36,495 bases of DNA from Myxococcota bacterium (GCA_025453555.1 JALOQC010000014.1:1-36495), one strand, 5' to 3'; shown: positions 25,411 through 35,349, counted from the stretch's first letter. A program made the numbers and translations. Notes: a model not told the origin generated them from the sequence alone.

Positions 25411-26631
25411 ATGCGAGCCACGCTGGATCTGCCGCCGGACTTCGACCCCGTGACCGGTCGCTTCGGCAAGTTCGGCGGGCGCTTCGTCGCCGAGACGTTG
25501 ATGCCCGCCCTCGACGAGCTGACGAAGGCGTTCATCGCGGCCTGGGCCGACACCGAGTTCCGCGCGGAGCTCGACGCGCTCCTGCGCGACTTCGTGGGGC
25601 GCGAGACGCCCCTCTACCACGCGCGTCGTCTCTCGGCCGAGGTGGGCGCGGACGTGTGGCTCAAGCGCGAAGATCTCGCGCACACCGGCGCGCACAAGGT
25701 GAACAACACGGTCGGCCAAGTGCTGCTCGCCAAGCGCATGGGCAAGACGCGTGTGATCGCCGAGACGGGCGCGGGTCAGCACGGCGTCGCGACCGCCACC
25801 GCGTGCGCGCTCTTCGGGTTGCCGTGCGAGGTCTTCATGGGCGCGGAGGACGTGCGACGTCAGGCGCCCAACGTGCGCCGCATGGAGCTGCTCGGCGCGA
25901 AGGTGCACGCGGTCCAGAGCGGCTCGCGCACGCTCAAGGACGCGATGAACGAGGCGCTCCGCGACTGGGTCACGAACGTCCACGACACCTACTACTGCGT
26001 GGGATCCGCGGCGGGTCCACACCCCTACCCGCTCATCGTGCGCGAGCTTCAATCGGTGATCGGACGCGAAGCGCGCGCGCAGGTGCTTCGCCAGAAGGGG
26101 CGCCTGCCCGACGTGGTCGTCGCGTGCGTGGGCGGCGGCAGCAACGCGATCGGCGCGTTCGCGGGGTTCCTCGAAGATCGCGACGTGAAGCTGATCGGCG
26201 TCGAAGCCGCGGGCGAAGGCCTGAACGGCAAGCACGCCGCCCCGCTCACCGCGGGCACGGTCGGTGTGCTGCACGGCGCCAAGAGCTACCTGCTCCAGAC
26301 CGACGACGGGCAGGTCGCCGAGGCGCACTCGGTGAGCGCCGGCCTCGATTATCCCGGCGTCGGCCCGGAGCACTCGCACCTCAAAGAGACGGGGCGCGCC
26401 ACGTACCTCGCGGTCACCGACGACGAGGCGCTGACCGCGTTCCAACAGCTCGCGCGCCTCGAAGGCATCTTGCCCGCGCTCGAGACCAGCCACGCGATCG
26501 CGGCGCTGCCGAAGATCGTGGAGAAGCACGGAGAGGGGCTCACGATCGTGGTCTCCCTCTCGGGCCGCGGCGACAAGGACCTCGAGACGGTGCAAGCCGC
26601 GCTCGCCGAGCGCGCCGCGAAGAGCCATTGA
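25411..26631 (+). CDS. trpB: Tryptophan synthase beta subunit
   Basis: A 406-residue TrpB, the PLP enzyme that joins indole and serine to make tryptophan. Lys96 in HTGAHKVNN forms the Schiff base, GGGSNAIG binds the PLP phosphate, and the N-terminal [15 protein letters not shown] is the family signature. ATG 25411 gives the normal length; the longer upstream frame is unconserved. TACCTC ends 6 bp before the ATG, so a leaderless mRNA is possible. trpA follows 56 bp later. No trp leader peptide with tandem Trp codons was found upstream. Confidence 0.97.
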   Translation: MRATLDLPPDFDPVTGRFGKFGGRFVAETLMPALDELTKAFIAAWADTEFRAELDALLRDFVGRETPLYHARRLSAEVGADVWLKREDLAHTGAHKVNNTVGQVLLAKRMGKTRVIAETGAGQHGVATATACALFGLPCEVFMGAEDVRRQAPNVRRMELLGAKVHAVQSGSRTLKDAMNEALRDWVTNVHDTYYCVGSAAGPHPYPLIVRELQSVIGREARAQVLRQKGRLPDVVVACVGGGSNAIGAFAGFLEDRDVKLIGVEAAGEGLNGKHAAPLTAGTVGVLHGAKSYLLQTDDGQVAEAHSVSAGLDYPGVGPEHSHLKETGRATYLAVTDDEALTAFQQLARLEGILPALETSHAIAALPKIVEKHGEGLTIVVSLSGRGDKDLETVQAALAERAAKSH

Positions 26632-26687
26632 CCCGCGACGTCGATCACGACGAACGCTCGAGAATCGCCCGCAAAGAGACACGACGG

Positions 26688-27485
26688 ATGGGACGCATCG
26701 CCGAAGCCTTCGATCGCGCCGCCGCGGAGAACCGCGCCGCACTGGTCATCTACCTCTGCGCGGGAGATCCCTCGCTCGACGCGACGGTCGACCTCGTCGT
26801 CGCCGCGGCGGAGTCGGGCGCAGACGTGATCGAGCTCGGGGTTCCGTTCTCCGATCCGACCGCGGACGGAGTCGCAATCCAGCAAGCGTCGGAGCGCTCG
26901 CTCGCGCGTGGCACGACGATGCGCGGCGTGCTCGACGTGGTGCGTCGCGTGCGGGAGCGGAGCGCGGTCCCGATCCTGCTCTTCGGCTACTACAACCCGA
27001 TCCTCCGCTACGGCGAGGCGAAGCTCGTCGCGGACGCGAAGGCAGCTGGCGTCGACGGCTTCCTGGTCGTGGATCTCCCTCCGGAAGAAGCCGATCCGCT
27101 CGTCGAGCCTCTGCGCGCGGCGGGGCTCGGCTACGTCCCGCTCGTGGCGCCGACCAGCACGGAGTCGCGCATCGCGCAGGCCGCCGCGCTCGCGGACGGC
27201 TTCGTCTACTACGTCTCGATGACGGGCGTGACGGGCGCGAAGGACGCGGTGCTCGACGAAGCCGCCGAGCGCGCGGCGGCGCTTCGCCCGAAGGCGGGTG
27301 CGCCGGTCGCGGTCGGCTTCGGCATCGCGACGCCCGACGACGCGCGGCTCGTCGCCGCGAAGGCGGACGGTGTCGTGGTGGGCAGCGCGATCGTGCGCGC
27401 GATCGCGAGCGCCCCCGACGTCGCGTCGTCGGTACGTGCGGTGCGCGAGTTGGTGGCTGCCCTCGCCGTGGCCTGCCGGCGCTGA
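26688..27485 (+). CDS. trpA: Tryptophan synthase alpha subunit
   Basis: A 265-residue TrpA, which cleaves indole-3-glycerol phosphate to indole for channelling to TrpB. Catalytic Glu49 (VIELGVPF) and Asp60 (SDPTADG) fall at the standard positions. GYYNPIL, VTGAKDAV and VGFGIATPDDA are conserved phosphate-site segments. The ATG at 26688 lies 56 bp after trpB. No other trp genes are in the window, so trpBA is a two-gene unit here. A 187-bp gap with no recognised feature separates it from the NRPS gene. Confidence 0.97.
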   Translation: MGRIAEAFDRAAAENRAALVIYLCAGDPSLDATVDLVVAAAESGADVIELGVPFSDPTADGVAIQQASERSLARGTTMRGVLDVVRRVRERSAVPILLFGYYNPILRYGEAKLVADAKAAGVDGFLVVDLPPEEADPLVEPLRAAGLGYVPLVAPTSTESRIAQAAALADGFVYYVSMTGVTGAKDAVLDEAAERAAALRPKAGAPVAVGFGIATPDDARLVAAKADGVVVGSAIVRAIASAPDVASSVRAVRELVAALAVACRR

Positions 27486-27672
27486 CCGCCGACGCCGACG
27501 CGGGATGGGATGCGGACGGCCAATTGCGCCATCTCCCGCGGAGGAAGTATCGGGGTGCCCGTACGGAAGGTCGACCACCGGGTTGGCGGTTTCGGCACGG
27601 TGTCGCTACGTACCCAATATGAGGTAGGCCACGCGCTTGAACGTCGGCTTCGTGTGAGGGACGCTGCCTCCA

Positions 27673-30600
27673 ATGGCAAGGGGGATCCTCCCGACGCAGC
27701 TCGCGATGCTGCTCGGAGCGCGTGAGCGCGTCGGCGCCGAGATCGAGCAAGTCGTCGTCTCGCTGCCGAGCGACGTCGCGCTCGAGCAGGTCCGCGAGGC
27801 GTTCGAGCGCGCGTGTCGACGCCACCCGATGCTCAGGACGACCTTTGCCCTCGTCGAGGGAGAGTTCGTGTCGACCGTCCACGAGTCGACCCCGATCCCT
27901 TGGATCGAGCACCACACGTCCGCGCCCCTCGCGGAGGCGATGACCGAGCTTCGCGCACGCGATCGTGAGACGGCGCTCGACGTCTCGCACACGCCCGTGT
28001 TCCGGCTCCACGCGCTCCGAGCAGCCGAAGGCTCGGCCATCCTCTGGACCTTCCACCACGCGCACCTCGACGGGCGCTCGATCGAACGCGTGCTGGAGGA
28101 AGTGGTGTCGACGGTGCTCGGACGCTCCGTCGAAAGCCCGGCAGCGGACCCGGCGGTCCACGTCGCGGCCGCGCTCGACGAAGCTCACGTCCGCGCGGGT
28201 CGTGAGCACCTCGCAGAAGCGCTCGCAGAGCTGCGAGAGCCCACACCGATGCCGGTCGGTCCAAGCCGCGAAGTCGGAGCGCGCGAGCGGCTCGTCCGGA
28301 TTCGTCCCGACGTCTTGTTGCCGCTCGCCACGCTCGGAGAGCGCTTCCAGTTCACCTGGGCCACCGTGATGCACGTGGCGTGGGCGCTCGTGCTCGCGCA
28401 GCGCGCCAATCGCCGCGACGTCGTCTTCGGCTCCACGCGTGCGTGCCGCAATCTCGTCCCGACGAGCCTCGACGCGGTGGGGTGCTTGATCAACACCGTT
28501 CCGTTCTTCGTCGCGCTCGAGGCGCGCGAGCGCGTCGTCGAGCTGCTGGCTCGCGTGCGATCCCACTCGCTCGCGTTGCGGAAGGCGGAGACCCTCGGTC
28601 TCCAGGAGGCCGCCTCGGTGTGTGGCGTCCGCGCCTCGGATCTCGTCCGCACGATCCTCGTCTGCGAAGGCCACACGCTCCAGGCTCGGATGCAAGCCTC
28701 GGTTCCCGAGGCTCGAGGGTGGTCCTTCGCGCTCTACGGGCAGAGCAGCGCGCCCCTCACGGTGGCCGTGTACCGGACCGTCGACGGGGGTGCCGACGTC
28801 GTCTTCGAAGCGGAGCCGACACGGGTCGACGCGTCGGACGTGGCGCGTGTCGCGGACGATTTCGTCGCTTGGGTGGAAGAGCTCGCGCGGCGCCCGTTTG
28901 CTCGCATCGTCGAGCTCGACGCCCCGGGACGTCCCGCCGTGGTCCACGGCGGACCGTCCCCGGAGCCCGAGACCGTCACGGCTTTGCTGCGCGCGAGTCG
29001 AGAGCAATACCCGGATCGCGTCGCGTTGAAGAGGGCGTCCACCGCGGAGCAGTTGACGTACCGAGAGCTGTGGGACCGCGCGGAGGCCCTCGCCGCGCGC
29101 CTCGCGAGCTCCGGCGCCCGACCCGGCGACGCGGTGGCCGTCGCGGCGAGTCGCGACATCGACACGGTGGTGGCATTCGTCGCCACGCAAATCGCAGGGT
29201 TGGCCTACGTGCCGATCGACCCGCGCCATCCCGACGACCGCAAACGCTTCGTGCTCGACGACTGTGGAGCGCGGTACTGGCTCGGTCCGCCCTTCCAAGG
29301 CCAACCCGCGGGCATCCAGCACGTCGACCCTCGTTCGGCCCCGAGCAACACGGGCGCGGACTTCGTTGCCCCGCGCGTCGACCCCGAAGGGGTGTCCTAC
29401 CTCCTCTACACCTCGGGAAGCACGGGGCTGCCGAAGGGGGTGAAGATCCCCCACCGCGCGCTGGCGGCCCACGCGCACGCCGCCATCGCGACCTACGAGC
29501 TCACCTCCGAGGATCGTGTCCTCCAGTTCGCGTCGCCGAGCTTCGACGTCTACCTCGAGGAGGTCGTCCCGACGCTCGTCGCGGGAGGAACGGTCGTCGT
29601 GCGAGACGAAGCCGCGGCGGACTCCTTCGACGCCTTGTTGTCGACCCTCGCGCGAGAGCACATCAGCGTGTTCCAATCGCCCACGGCGTTCTTCAACGAG
29701 CTCGCAACCGAGCTGGTGCGGCGCGATCACTCGCTCCCATCGTCCATCCGTCTGGTGGTGATCGGTGGCGAGCGGGCCAACGCGAGCGCGTGTCGCCGTT
29801 TTCGCTCGGTCGAACCAGACCTGCGGCTCGTGAACGCTTACGGCCCGACCGAGGTCACCATCACATCCGTCGTGTACGACGTGCCTCGCGAGGTTCGCGA
29901 GCCGATCCCGATCGGGCGCCCCTTCGGCGCGTGCGAGGCGTTCGTGCTCGATTGGCGCGGCCGCACCGCGACGGTCGGCGTGCGTGGCGAGCTCGCCCTG
30001 GGAGGTGCCCAAGTCGCGCTCGGATACCACGCGCGAGAGGAGATGACGGCGGCGAAGTTCGTGGCCGACCCACGCGACGCGAACGAGGGAGCACGCCGGC
30101 TCGTCTATCTCACGGGTGACCTCGTGTACGTCGACCGCAAGGATCAGATCGTGTTCGAGGGACGCACGGACGAACAGGTCAAGGTCCGTGGCTTTCGGAT
30201 CGAGCTCGGCGAGGTCGAGCACGCGCTGCAGCGTGATCCCGCGGTCACCGAAGCCGTGGCGAAGCTCGTTTCGCCACCGACCGGTGAGCCCTTCCTCGCC
30301 GCCTTCGTGGTGCTCTCCGATCGGAGCTGTTCGGAGGACGCGCTGAAGCGTCGCCTGCACGACGTGCTGCCCGCCGCCTCGGTTCCATCTCGGATCCTGA
30401 TCTTGCCGGCGTTGCCGCGAGGGGTCGGAGGCAAGGTCGATCGCAACGCCCTGGACGCCTCGTTCGTGCCCCGCGAAGCGGTCGACTTGTCGGGTGCTTC
30501 GCCGCTGGAGCGACGGGTGGCAGAGGTGTTCTCGGAGGTGTTGGAGACGCCCGCGGGTCTCGACGACGACTTCTTCGATCTCGGCGGGAACTCGCTGCGT

Positions 30601-31527
30601 GCGCTGCGCGTGGTCTCACGCCTCGAGGTTCGCGACACGAAGCCGACCGTCGCCACCCTGGTCGCGCACCCCACGCCACGCGCGTTGGCAGCCTGGCTCG
30701 ACTCCCACGACGGCAGCGCGGTCGACGACACCTTGGTGCGCCTGAACGGCATGCCGGACGGTCCGACACCGCTCTACGGCGTCGTCGGGCTCCACCTCTA
30801 CTCGACGATCGCGCGCGCGCTCTTCCGGCCCGTGTACGGCGTCTTCCTTCCCGACGAGGTGGCGTTCGCCGAACGCAACCTGCGCGTCGAGACGCTCGCG
30901 AGTCGCTACATCGAGGCGATCGAGCGACGATCGGGCGCGCCACCGAAGCTGCTGACGGGCTTCTCGTTCGGCGCGCTCGTCGCCTTCGAGATGGCGCGAC
31001 AGCTGGATGCGCGAGGAGAGCGCCCAGACCTGATCGTGCTGCTGGATCCTCGCCTTCCGAGCATGCTCGAACGTCGACCGTTCGATCCCTTCCTGGATCT
31101 TGTCGCGGTCGCGCGACGCGATCGGAAGGAGGCCGCGGCTCAGCTCTTCGGGCTCGTAGGCCGCAAGCTGCGACGCTTCCGTGATCGTGTCTCCGAAGAC
31201 GGCGAGACTTCGGACGAGCAACGAGCCGACCAACGCGACCGAGCGTATGCGGAGGCACTCGATGCCTACGAGCCGACCATTCGACCCTACGCGGGTCGCG
31301 CGGTGATCTACCTCGCTCGCGACGAGAACCCTGGACGCCTCGGCGAGGTGGAGGCGACGTGGCGGCGACTCGTCGCACCGAGCTCACACATCGAGATCGT
31401 CCCTGGAACCCACGGCGTTCTCCTCACGGAGCCGTTCGTGCAACGGGTCAACCGTCCGCTCGTGGCGCTGCTGCGGCGGCGACCGTCCGTCGCCTTCGCA
31501 CCGGTCGACCACGACGACGACCTCTGA
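27673..31527 (+). CDS. Single-module non-ribosomal peptide synthetase (C-A-T-TE)
   Basis: This 1284-residue synthetase has four domains. A condensation domain (about 1-420) has an intact HHAHLDG (128-134). An adenylation domain (about 435-930) has LLYTSGSTGLPKG, NAYGPTEVT, YLTGDLV, RTDEQVKVRGFRIELGE and GKVDRNAL. A carrier domain has LGGNSLRA (Ser near 974). A type I thioesterase (about 1030-1284) has GFSFG (Ser near 1098), Asp in LLDPRLP and His in GTHGV. A hand alignment to GrsA suggests a pocket of D-V-E-T-V-G-A-I-T-K, not assignable by me. One module with an N-terminal C domain implies an acyl or aminoacyl donor supplied from elsewhere. No MbtH, PPTase or tailoring gene is adjacent, so the product is unknown. 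Confidence 0.94.
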   Translation: MARGILPTQLAMLLGARERVGAEIEQVVVSLPSDVALEQVREAFERACRRHPMLRTTFALVEGEFVSTVHESTPIPWIEHHTSAPLAEAMTELRARDRETALDVSHTPVFRLHALRAAEGSAILWTFHHAHLDGRSIERVLEEVVSTVLGRSVESPAADPAVHVAAALDEAHVRAGREHLAEALAELREPTPMPVGPSREVGARERLVRIRPDVLLPLATLGERFQFTWATVMHVAWALVLAQRANRRDVVFGSTRACRNLVPTSLDAVGCLINTVPFFVALEARERVVELLARVRSHSLALRKAETLGLQEAASVCGVRASDLVRTILVCEGHTLQARMQASVPEARGWSFALYGQSSAPLTVAVYRTVDGGADVVFEAEPTRVDASDVARVADDFVAWVEELARRPFARIVELDAPGRPAVVHGGPSPEPETVTALLRASREQYPDRVALKRASTAEQLTYRELWDRAEALAARLASSGARPGDAVAVAASRDIDTVVAFVATQIAGLAYVPIDPRHPDDRKRFVLDDCGARYWLGPPFQGQPAGIQHVDPRSAPSNTGADFVAPRVDPEGVSYLLYTSGSTGLPKGVKIPHRALAAHAHAAIATYELTSEDRVLQFASPSFDVYLEEVVPTLVAGGTVVVRDEAAADSFDALLSTLAREHISVFQSPTAFFNELATELVRRDHSLPSSIRLVVIGGERANASACRRFRSVEPDLRLVNAYGPTEVTITSVVYDVPREVREPIPIGRPFGACEAFVLDWRGRTATVGVRGELALGGAQVALGYHAREEMTAAKFVADPRDANEGARRLVYLTGDLVYVDRKDQIVFEGRTDEQVKVRGFRIELGEVEHALQRDPAVTEAVAKLVSPPTGEPFLAAFVVLSDRSCSEDALKRRLHDVLPAASVPSRILILPALPRGVGGKVDRNALDASFVPREAVDLSGASPLERRVAEVFSEVLETPAGLDDDFFDLGGNSLRALRVVSRLEVRDTKPTVATLVAHPTPRALAAWLDSHDGSAVDDTLVRLNGMPDGPTPLYGVVGLHLYSTIARALFRPVYGVFLPDEVAFAERNLRVETLASRYIEAIERRSGAPPKLLTGFSFGALVAFEMARQLDARGERPDLIVLLDPRLPSMLERRPFDPFLDLVAVARRDRKEAAAQLFGLVGRKLRRFRDRVSEDGETSDEQRADQRDRAYAEALDAYEPTIRPYAGRAVIYLARDENPGRLGEVEATWRRLVAPSSHIEIVPGTHGVLLTEPFVQRVNRPLVALLRRRPSVAFAPVDHDDDL

Positions 31528-31573
31528 AGTCCCACCGCGATCGTGTCGACCACGGCTCGCGCACGAACGCTGC

Positions 31574-31579
31574 TATCCT
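31574..31579 (+). promoter_or_regulatory. Possible extended -10 of a leaderless M1-peptidase mRNA
   Basis: TGCTATCCT (31571-31579) resembles an extended -10 (TGn-TATAAT) and ends 8 bp before ATG 31588, which would place the transcript start at or next to the start codon. No good -35 is visible. Confidence 0.35.
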
Positions 31580-31587
31580 CGTGGGCG

Positions 31588-33486
31588 ATGCGCGTGCTCT
31601 TCGCCCTCTCGATGCTGCCGCTCCTCGCGCTCGCGAGCGCGTGCGGTGACGAAGCGAACGCTCAGGTTGCTTGGTACGATCCCGCGCCGCTGCTCGCGAA
31701 CCTCTCCCCCGAAGATCAGCGCGAGGCGCGGCGTCGCGTCGGGCCGCTCGACGCGGTGACCCTCTACGACCTCGACGTCTGGCTCGCCGACGATCAGCGC
31801 AGCTTCACGCTCACCGAAGACGTCTACTTCACCAACACGCTCGGCGCGGGGCTGCCCGACGTGGTGTTGCGCATCCACGCCAACGACGTCGCGCAGACCC
31901 CGCCGGTGACGCTCGAAGGCGCGGAGTGCGTCGGCACGCCCTGCCAGGTCGATCACGACGGTCGCAGCGCCATCCTCTTCCGCTTCGCGCAGCCGCTTCC
32001 TCCGAACGGGCGCGTGAAGCTGCGCGTTCGGCTGCGAGGTGTGCTCGAGCACCTCGAGCCGAGCCGCACCGGCATGATGGCGCAGGCGATGGAGGGCATG
32101 CGCCGACTCGGCGCGAGCACCGGCCTGCACGGCAACTACGGGTTGCTCGCGCAGAGCGAGGGCATCGCGAGCCTCGGCAACTTCTACGCGACCCTCGCGC
32201 CGCGCCGCGACGACGCGTGGGTCACGCGCGAGGACAGCACGATGGGCGATCTCGGCGCGGGTCGCATCGCGCACTTCCGCGCGCGGCTCGTGTGCGCGCA
32301 GGGCTCTCGCGTGGCGGCGAGCGGCGTGGTGTTGCGCGAAGAGACGCAGCTCGGTCAGAACGGCGCGCCGGGGACGCACGAGGTCGAGGTGGTCTCCGGT
32401 CTCTCGCGCAACTTCGCGATGATCGTGAGCCCGCGCTTCGAAGCGGTGGAGCAGCGCGCGGGGAACGTGACGGTGCGGAGCTGGTACCTGCCCGAAGATC
32501 GCGCGGACGCCGAGCGCGTGCTCGTGGACGCCGTCGCCGCGCTGGGCATCTACGAGCGGCGCTTCGGTCGGTACCCCTACCGCGATCTGGACCTCGTGGA
32601 GGCGCCGCTGGTCGGGGGCGCGGGCGGCGTCGAGTTCAGCGGGCTCGTGACGCTCGCGAAGATGTTCTACGGAAGCGGCGGCGGGATGGGCCTCGGCTCG
32701 CTCGGACCGATGCTCGCGGGCGGGAGCTCCGGTCAGCTCGGCATGCGCGAGTCGATGCTCGAGTTCGTGGTCGCGCACGAGGTGGCGCACCAGTGGTGGC
32801 ACGGGCTCGTGGGCAGCGACGCGCGCCGACACCCCTTCGTCGACGAGAGCCTCGCGCAGTTCAGCTCGATCCAATACCTGCGCGACCGTCACGGAGAGGA
32901 GCGCGCGCGCCGCGAAGCGAGGCGTCAGGTCGCGGCCAACTACCACACGATGCGCCTCTCGGGCGCGGCGGACGGCGCGGTCGATCGACCGGTCGCCGCG
33001 TTCGGGAGCGAGCTCTCGTACGCGGGCCTCGTGTACGGCAAGGGCGCGTTCGCGTACGAGAAGGTGCGCGAGAAGCTCGGCGACGAGGCCTTCTTCCGAC
33101 ACGTTCGCGCGTACGTCGACGCCCACCGCTTCGGCGACGCCCCGCCGCGCGCGCTCTTCGATCGTTTCGCGACGGGTCGCCACCAGAGCGACGTCCGCGC
33201 GATCGAACGACGCTGGCTCGACGAAGCGCACGGCGACGAGGACCTCGGCCCGCCCGATCTCACGAGCATGATGGGCGATTGGATGCCCGACGGAAGCCTC
33301 GGCAACCTCGGCGGCCTGATGGAGCAGATGCTCCGCGGGCTCACGAGCGGCGGAGGCGCGGGCGGGGTGCCGCAGTTGCCGCCGTTGCCCGGCGTCGGCC
33401 CGAGCGGCCCGGCGGGGCAGCCGAACGTCGATCAAGACCAGGCGCTCCAAGACGCGCTGCGGCTGCTGCAGCAGCTCGGGCGTTGA
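31588..33486 (+). CDS. M1-family aminopeptidase-like lipoprotein
   Basis: A 632-residue zinc metallopeptidase. The signal peptide (LFALSMLPLLALASAC) ends in a lipobox-like ASAC. The M1 catalytic region (about 340-560) shows GGVEFSG in place of the GAMEN exopeptidase motif, and HEVAHQWWHG with zinc ligands His397 and His401 and catalytic Glu398. The third ligand is Glu420 in VDESLAQF (HExxH-x18-E), and the active-site Tyr is probably in the SYAGLVYGKGAF region. The C-terminal ~60 residues are Gly/Pro-rich with a short Gln-rich helix. It probably trims peptides in the periplasm or at the surface. It ends base-to-base with the convergent methyltransferase gene. Confidence 0.9.
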   Translation: MRVLFALSMLPLLALASACGDEANAQVAWYDPAPLLANLSPEDQREARRRVGPLDAVTLYDLDVWLADDQRSFTLTEDVYFTNTLGAGLPDVVLRIHANDVAQTPPVTLEGAECVGTPCQVDHDGRSAILFRFAQPLPPNGRVKLRVRLRGVLEHLEPSRTGMMAQAMEGMRRLGASTGLHGNYGLLAQSEGIASLGNFYATLAPRRDDAWVTREDSTMGDLGAGRIAHFRARLVCAQGSRVAASGVVLREETQLGQNGAPGTHEVEVVSGLSRNFAMIVSPRFEAVEQRAGNVTVRSWYLPEDRADAERVLVDAVAALGIYERRFGRYPYRDLDLVEAPLVGGAGGVEFSGLVTLAKMFYGSGGGMGLGSLGPMLAGGSSGQLGMRESMLEFVVAHEVAHQWWHGLVGSDARRHPFVDESLAQFSSIQYLRDRHGEERARREARRQVAANYHTMRLSGAADGAVDRPVAAFGSELSYAGLVYGKGAFAYEKVREKLGDEAFFRHVRAYVDAHRFGDAPPRALFDRFATGRHQSDVRAIERRWLDEAHGDEDLGPPDLTSMMGDWMPDGSLGNLGGLMEQMLRGLTSGGGAGGVPQLPPLPGVGPSGPAGQPNVDQDQALQDALRLLQQLGR

Positions 33487-35349
33487 TCACCGGCCGACCG
33501 ATCCACCGACCTCGCACCAGAGGCGCTTGAACGGGTGCGGCTGCCCCGGCGCGCTCGGGAAATCCCACGGGCTCGGGAGCGATCGCAGCACCGTGAGCGC
33601 CACGCCGGCCCGTGTCGCAGCGGCGCGCACGTGGCGACGAAACACCTCCGCATCGAGGCGCGCGTCGTTGGTGCAGAGCAGTACGATCGCACCCGGCGCC
33701 GCGATCACGAAGCACTGCGCGGCGAGCTCGATCCACTGCTTGCCGCTCGTCCAACGCGTGCGCTTCGTGGTCGCGAAGGTCGGTGGATCGCAGACCACGA
33801 GGTCGTAGCGCTCGCCGCGCTGCACGGCTTTGTCGAGGAAGACGAAGCAGTCCGTCTTCACCAGACGGTGTGGCACGTCGAGCGCGTTCGCGGCGAAGCT
33901 CGCCTCGCAGGTCGCGAGCGCGGGCGTGGCGACGTCGACCGTCACGACCTCCGCGGCGCCACCCGTCGCGGCGGCCACGCTGAACGGCCCCGTGTACGCG
34001 AAGAGGTTGAGCACGCGACGACCGGACGCGACGTCGCGCACGCGGCGACGGACGTCGCGCATGTCGAGGAAGATCCCGGTGGAGAGCCCGTCCCCGAGGC
34101 TCACCACGAAACGCGCGCCGTTCTCCCACGCGAGAAACGACGGCGCCGCGCTCGTGCCGCGCACCGCCTCCGAAGGAGCGACCTCCGCGCGCCGCGGATC
34201 GACGATCGTGCTCGCCTGCTTCGGGCGACGCTTCACGTACACGCCCACGAAGCCGAGCGCATGCAGCGCGTCGAGGATCGTGTCCTCGTGAGGTGCGGCT
34301 TCGTCGTAGAGGCTCGCGACGAGGTGGTCGTGGTAGACGTCGACCGTGAGGCCGGGCAGTCCGTCGCCTTCGCCGTGCACGAGCCGGAACGTCGTCGTCG
34401 GCTGCCCCGCGATCGAGGTCGCGTCGGCGACGCAAGCCCGCGCGAGCCCCCAGCGCCGCTCCATCGCGTCGCGCAGCGCCTCGTCGATCGCCGCGCGATC
34501 CGTGTAGTCCACGCGCTCGAGGCCGCGCATCCAACGCGCGAACGACGGAGGCGGCGGTGCCTCGAACGTCGTGGGCGCGATCGTCGGCGCGATCATCGGC
34601 TCACGCGCCGAGTCGCCGGCCGAGTCACGCGCCGAGTCCCGCGCCGAGTCACCTGCCGAGCGTCGAGACGCTTCACGCGAGGCGTCGCTCGCCGGCGCGT
34701 CGAACGTGAGGCGCCACGCATGCAGCATCAACCGCGGTGCGGGCGGGCCGCCGTAGATCGGATCGCCCGCGACGGGCGCGCCTTCGTGGGCGAGCTGCAC
34801 GCGGATCTGGTGCGTGCGCCCCGTCTCGATGCGCACACGCACGAGCACGCGATCTCCGACCCGCTCGATCGGCTCCACGTGCGAGATCGCGATCTTTCCT
34901 CGCGGATCGCGGGGCGACGCGACCTCCATCCCGTGCGCGCCCTTCACGAGCGCGTGCTTCAGCGTGCGCGCGCCGCCACGCCACCCTCTCACGCACGCGA
35001 GGTACGTCTTCTCGGCGCGCCTCCCCTCGATCTGCGCCGCGAGGAAACGGTTGCCACCCTCGTCGCGCGCGTAGGCGATCACCCCGCTGGTGTCGCGGTC
35101 GAGGCGCTGATGCACGCCGACGTAGGGCGCCTCTCCGCGGGTCACGAAGAAGAGCCCGAGCCGATGCGGGAGGTCCTCGCGAAGGTCGGCGTCCGGAGAC
35201 TGCGACGGAACACCCGCCGGCTTGTCGATCACCACCACGCCGCCCGCGTCGTGCAGCACGCGCGCGGCGTCGAAGTCCGGGAAGAGCCGACGCCGTCGCG
35301 CACCGAGGGCGCGCAACGCTTCGTCTTCCTCGGTCGAACGCGGCCGCAT
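33487..35349 (-). CDS. Fused RluA-type pseudouridine synthase and RlmI-like methyltransferase
   Basis: A 620-residue two-domain RNA-modifying protein. Residues about 30-215 are an RluA-family pseudouridine synthase with catalytic Asp84 in HQRLDRDTSG, the opening VVVIDKPAGVP, and ETGRTHQIRVQLA. A low-complexity linker (about 217-255) with Asp-Ser-Ala-Arg/Gly repeats follows. Residues about 265-620 resemble RlmI-type class I SAM methyltransferases: WENGARFVVSLGDGLSTGIFLD, the SAM loop LNLFAYTGPFSVAAA, and catalytic DPPTFA. Both active sites look intact, so one chain may carry out two rRNA or tRNA modifications. ATG 35349 lies 15 bp after the helicase stop, so the two are probably co-transcribed. 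Confidence 0.92.
   Translation of the reverse strand: MRPRSTEEDEALRALGARRRRLFPDFDAARVLHDAGGVVVIDKPAGVPSQSPDADLREDLPHRLGLFFVTRGEAPYVGVHQRLDRDTSGVIAYARDEGGNRFLAAQIEGRRAEKTYLACVRGWRGGARTLKHALVKGAHGMEVASPRDPRGKIAISHVEPIERVGDRVLVRVRIETGRTHQIRVQLAHEGAPVAGDPIYGGPPAPRLMLHAWRLTFDAPASDASREASRRSAGDSARDSARDSAGDSAREPMIAPTIAPTTFEAPPPPSFARWMRGLERVDYTDRAAIDEALRDAMERRWGLARACVADATSIAGQPTTTFRLVHGEGDGLPGLTVDVYHDHLVASLYDEAAPHEDTILDALHALGFVGVYVKRRPKQASTIVDPRRAEVAPSEAVRGTSAAPSFLAWENGARFVVSLGDGLSTGIFLDMRDVRRRVRDVASGRRVLNLFAYTGPFSVAAATGGAAEVVTVDVATPALATCEASFAANALDVPHRLVKTDCFVFLDKAVQRGERYDLVVCDPPTFATTKRTRWTSGKQWIELAAQCFVIAAPGAIVLLCTNDARLDAEVFRRHVRAAATRAGVALTVLRSLPSPWDFPSAPGQPHPFKRLWCEVGGSVGR
34607..34660 (-). repeat. 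12-bp tandem repeat encoding the inter-domain linker
   Basis: GCCGAGTC recurs every 12 bp at 34607, 34619, 34631 and 34643, with a partial copy at 34655, encoding Asp-Ser-Ala-x units on the minus strand. The in-frame 12-bp period allows the linker to grow or shrink by slippage without damaging either enzyme. Confidence 0.85.

Noticed and set aside
26746-30360. A 1204-codon open frame antisense to trpA and the NRPS
   Set aside because: The translation is Arg/Asp/His/Val-rich with no domain motifs, and it lies opposite two genes with intact catalytic motifs. Long antisense frames are expected in DNA with such strong third-position GC bias.
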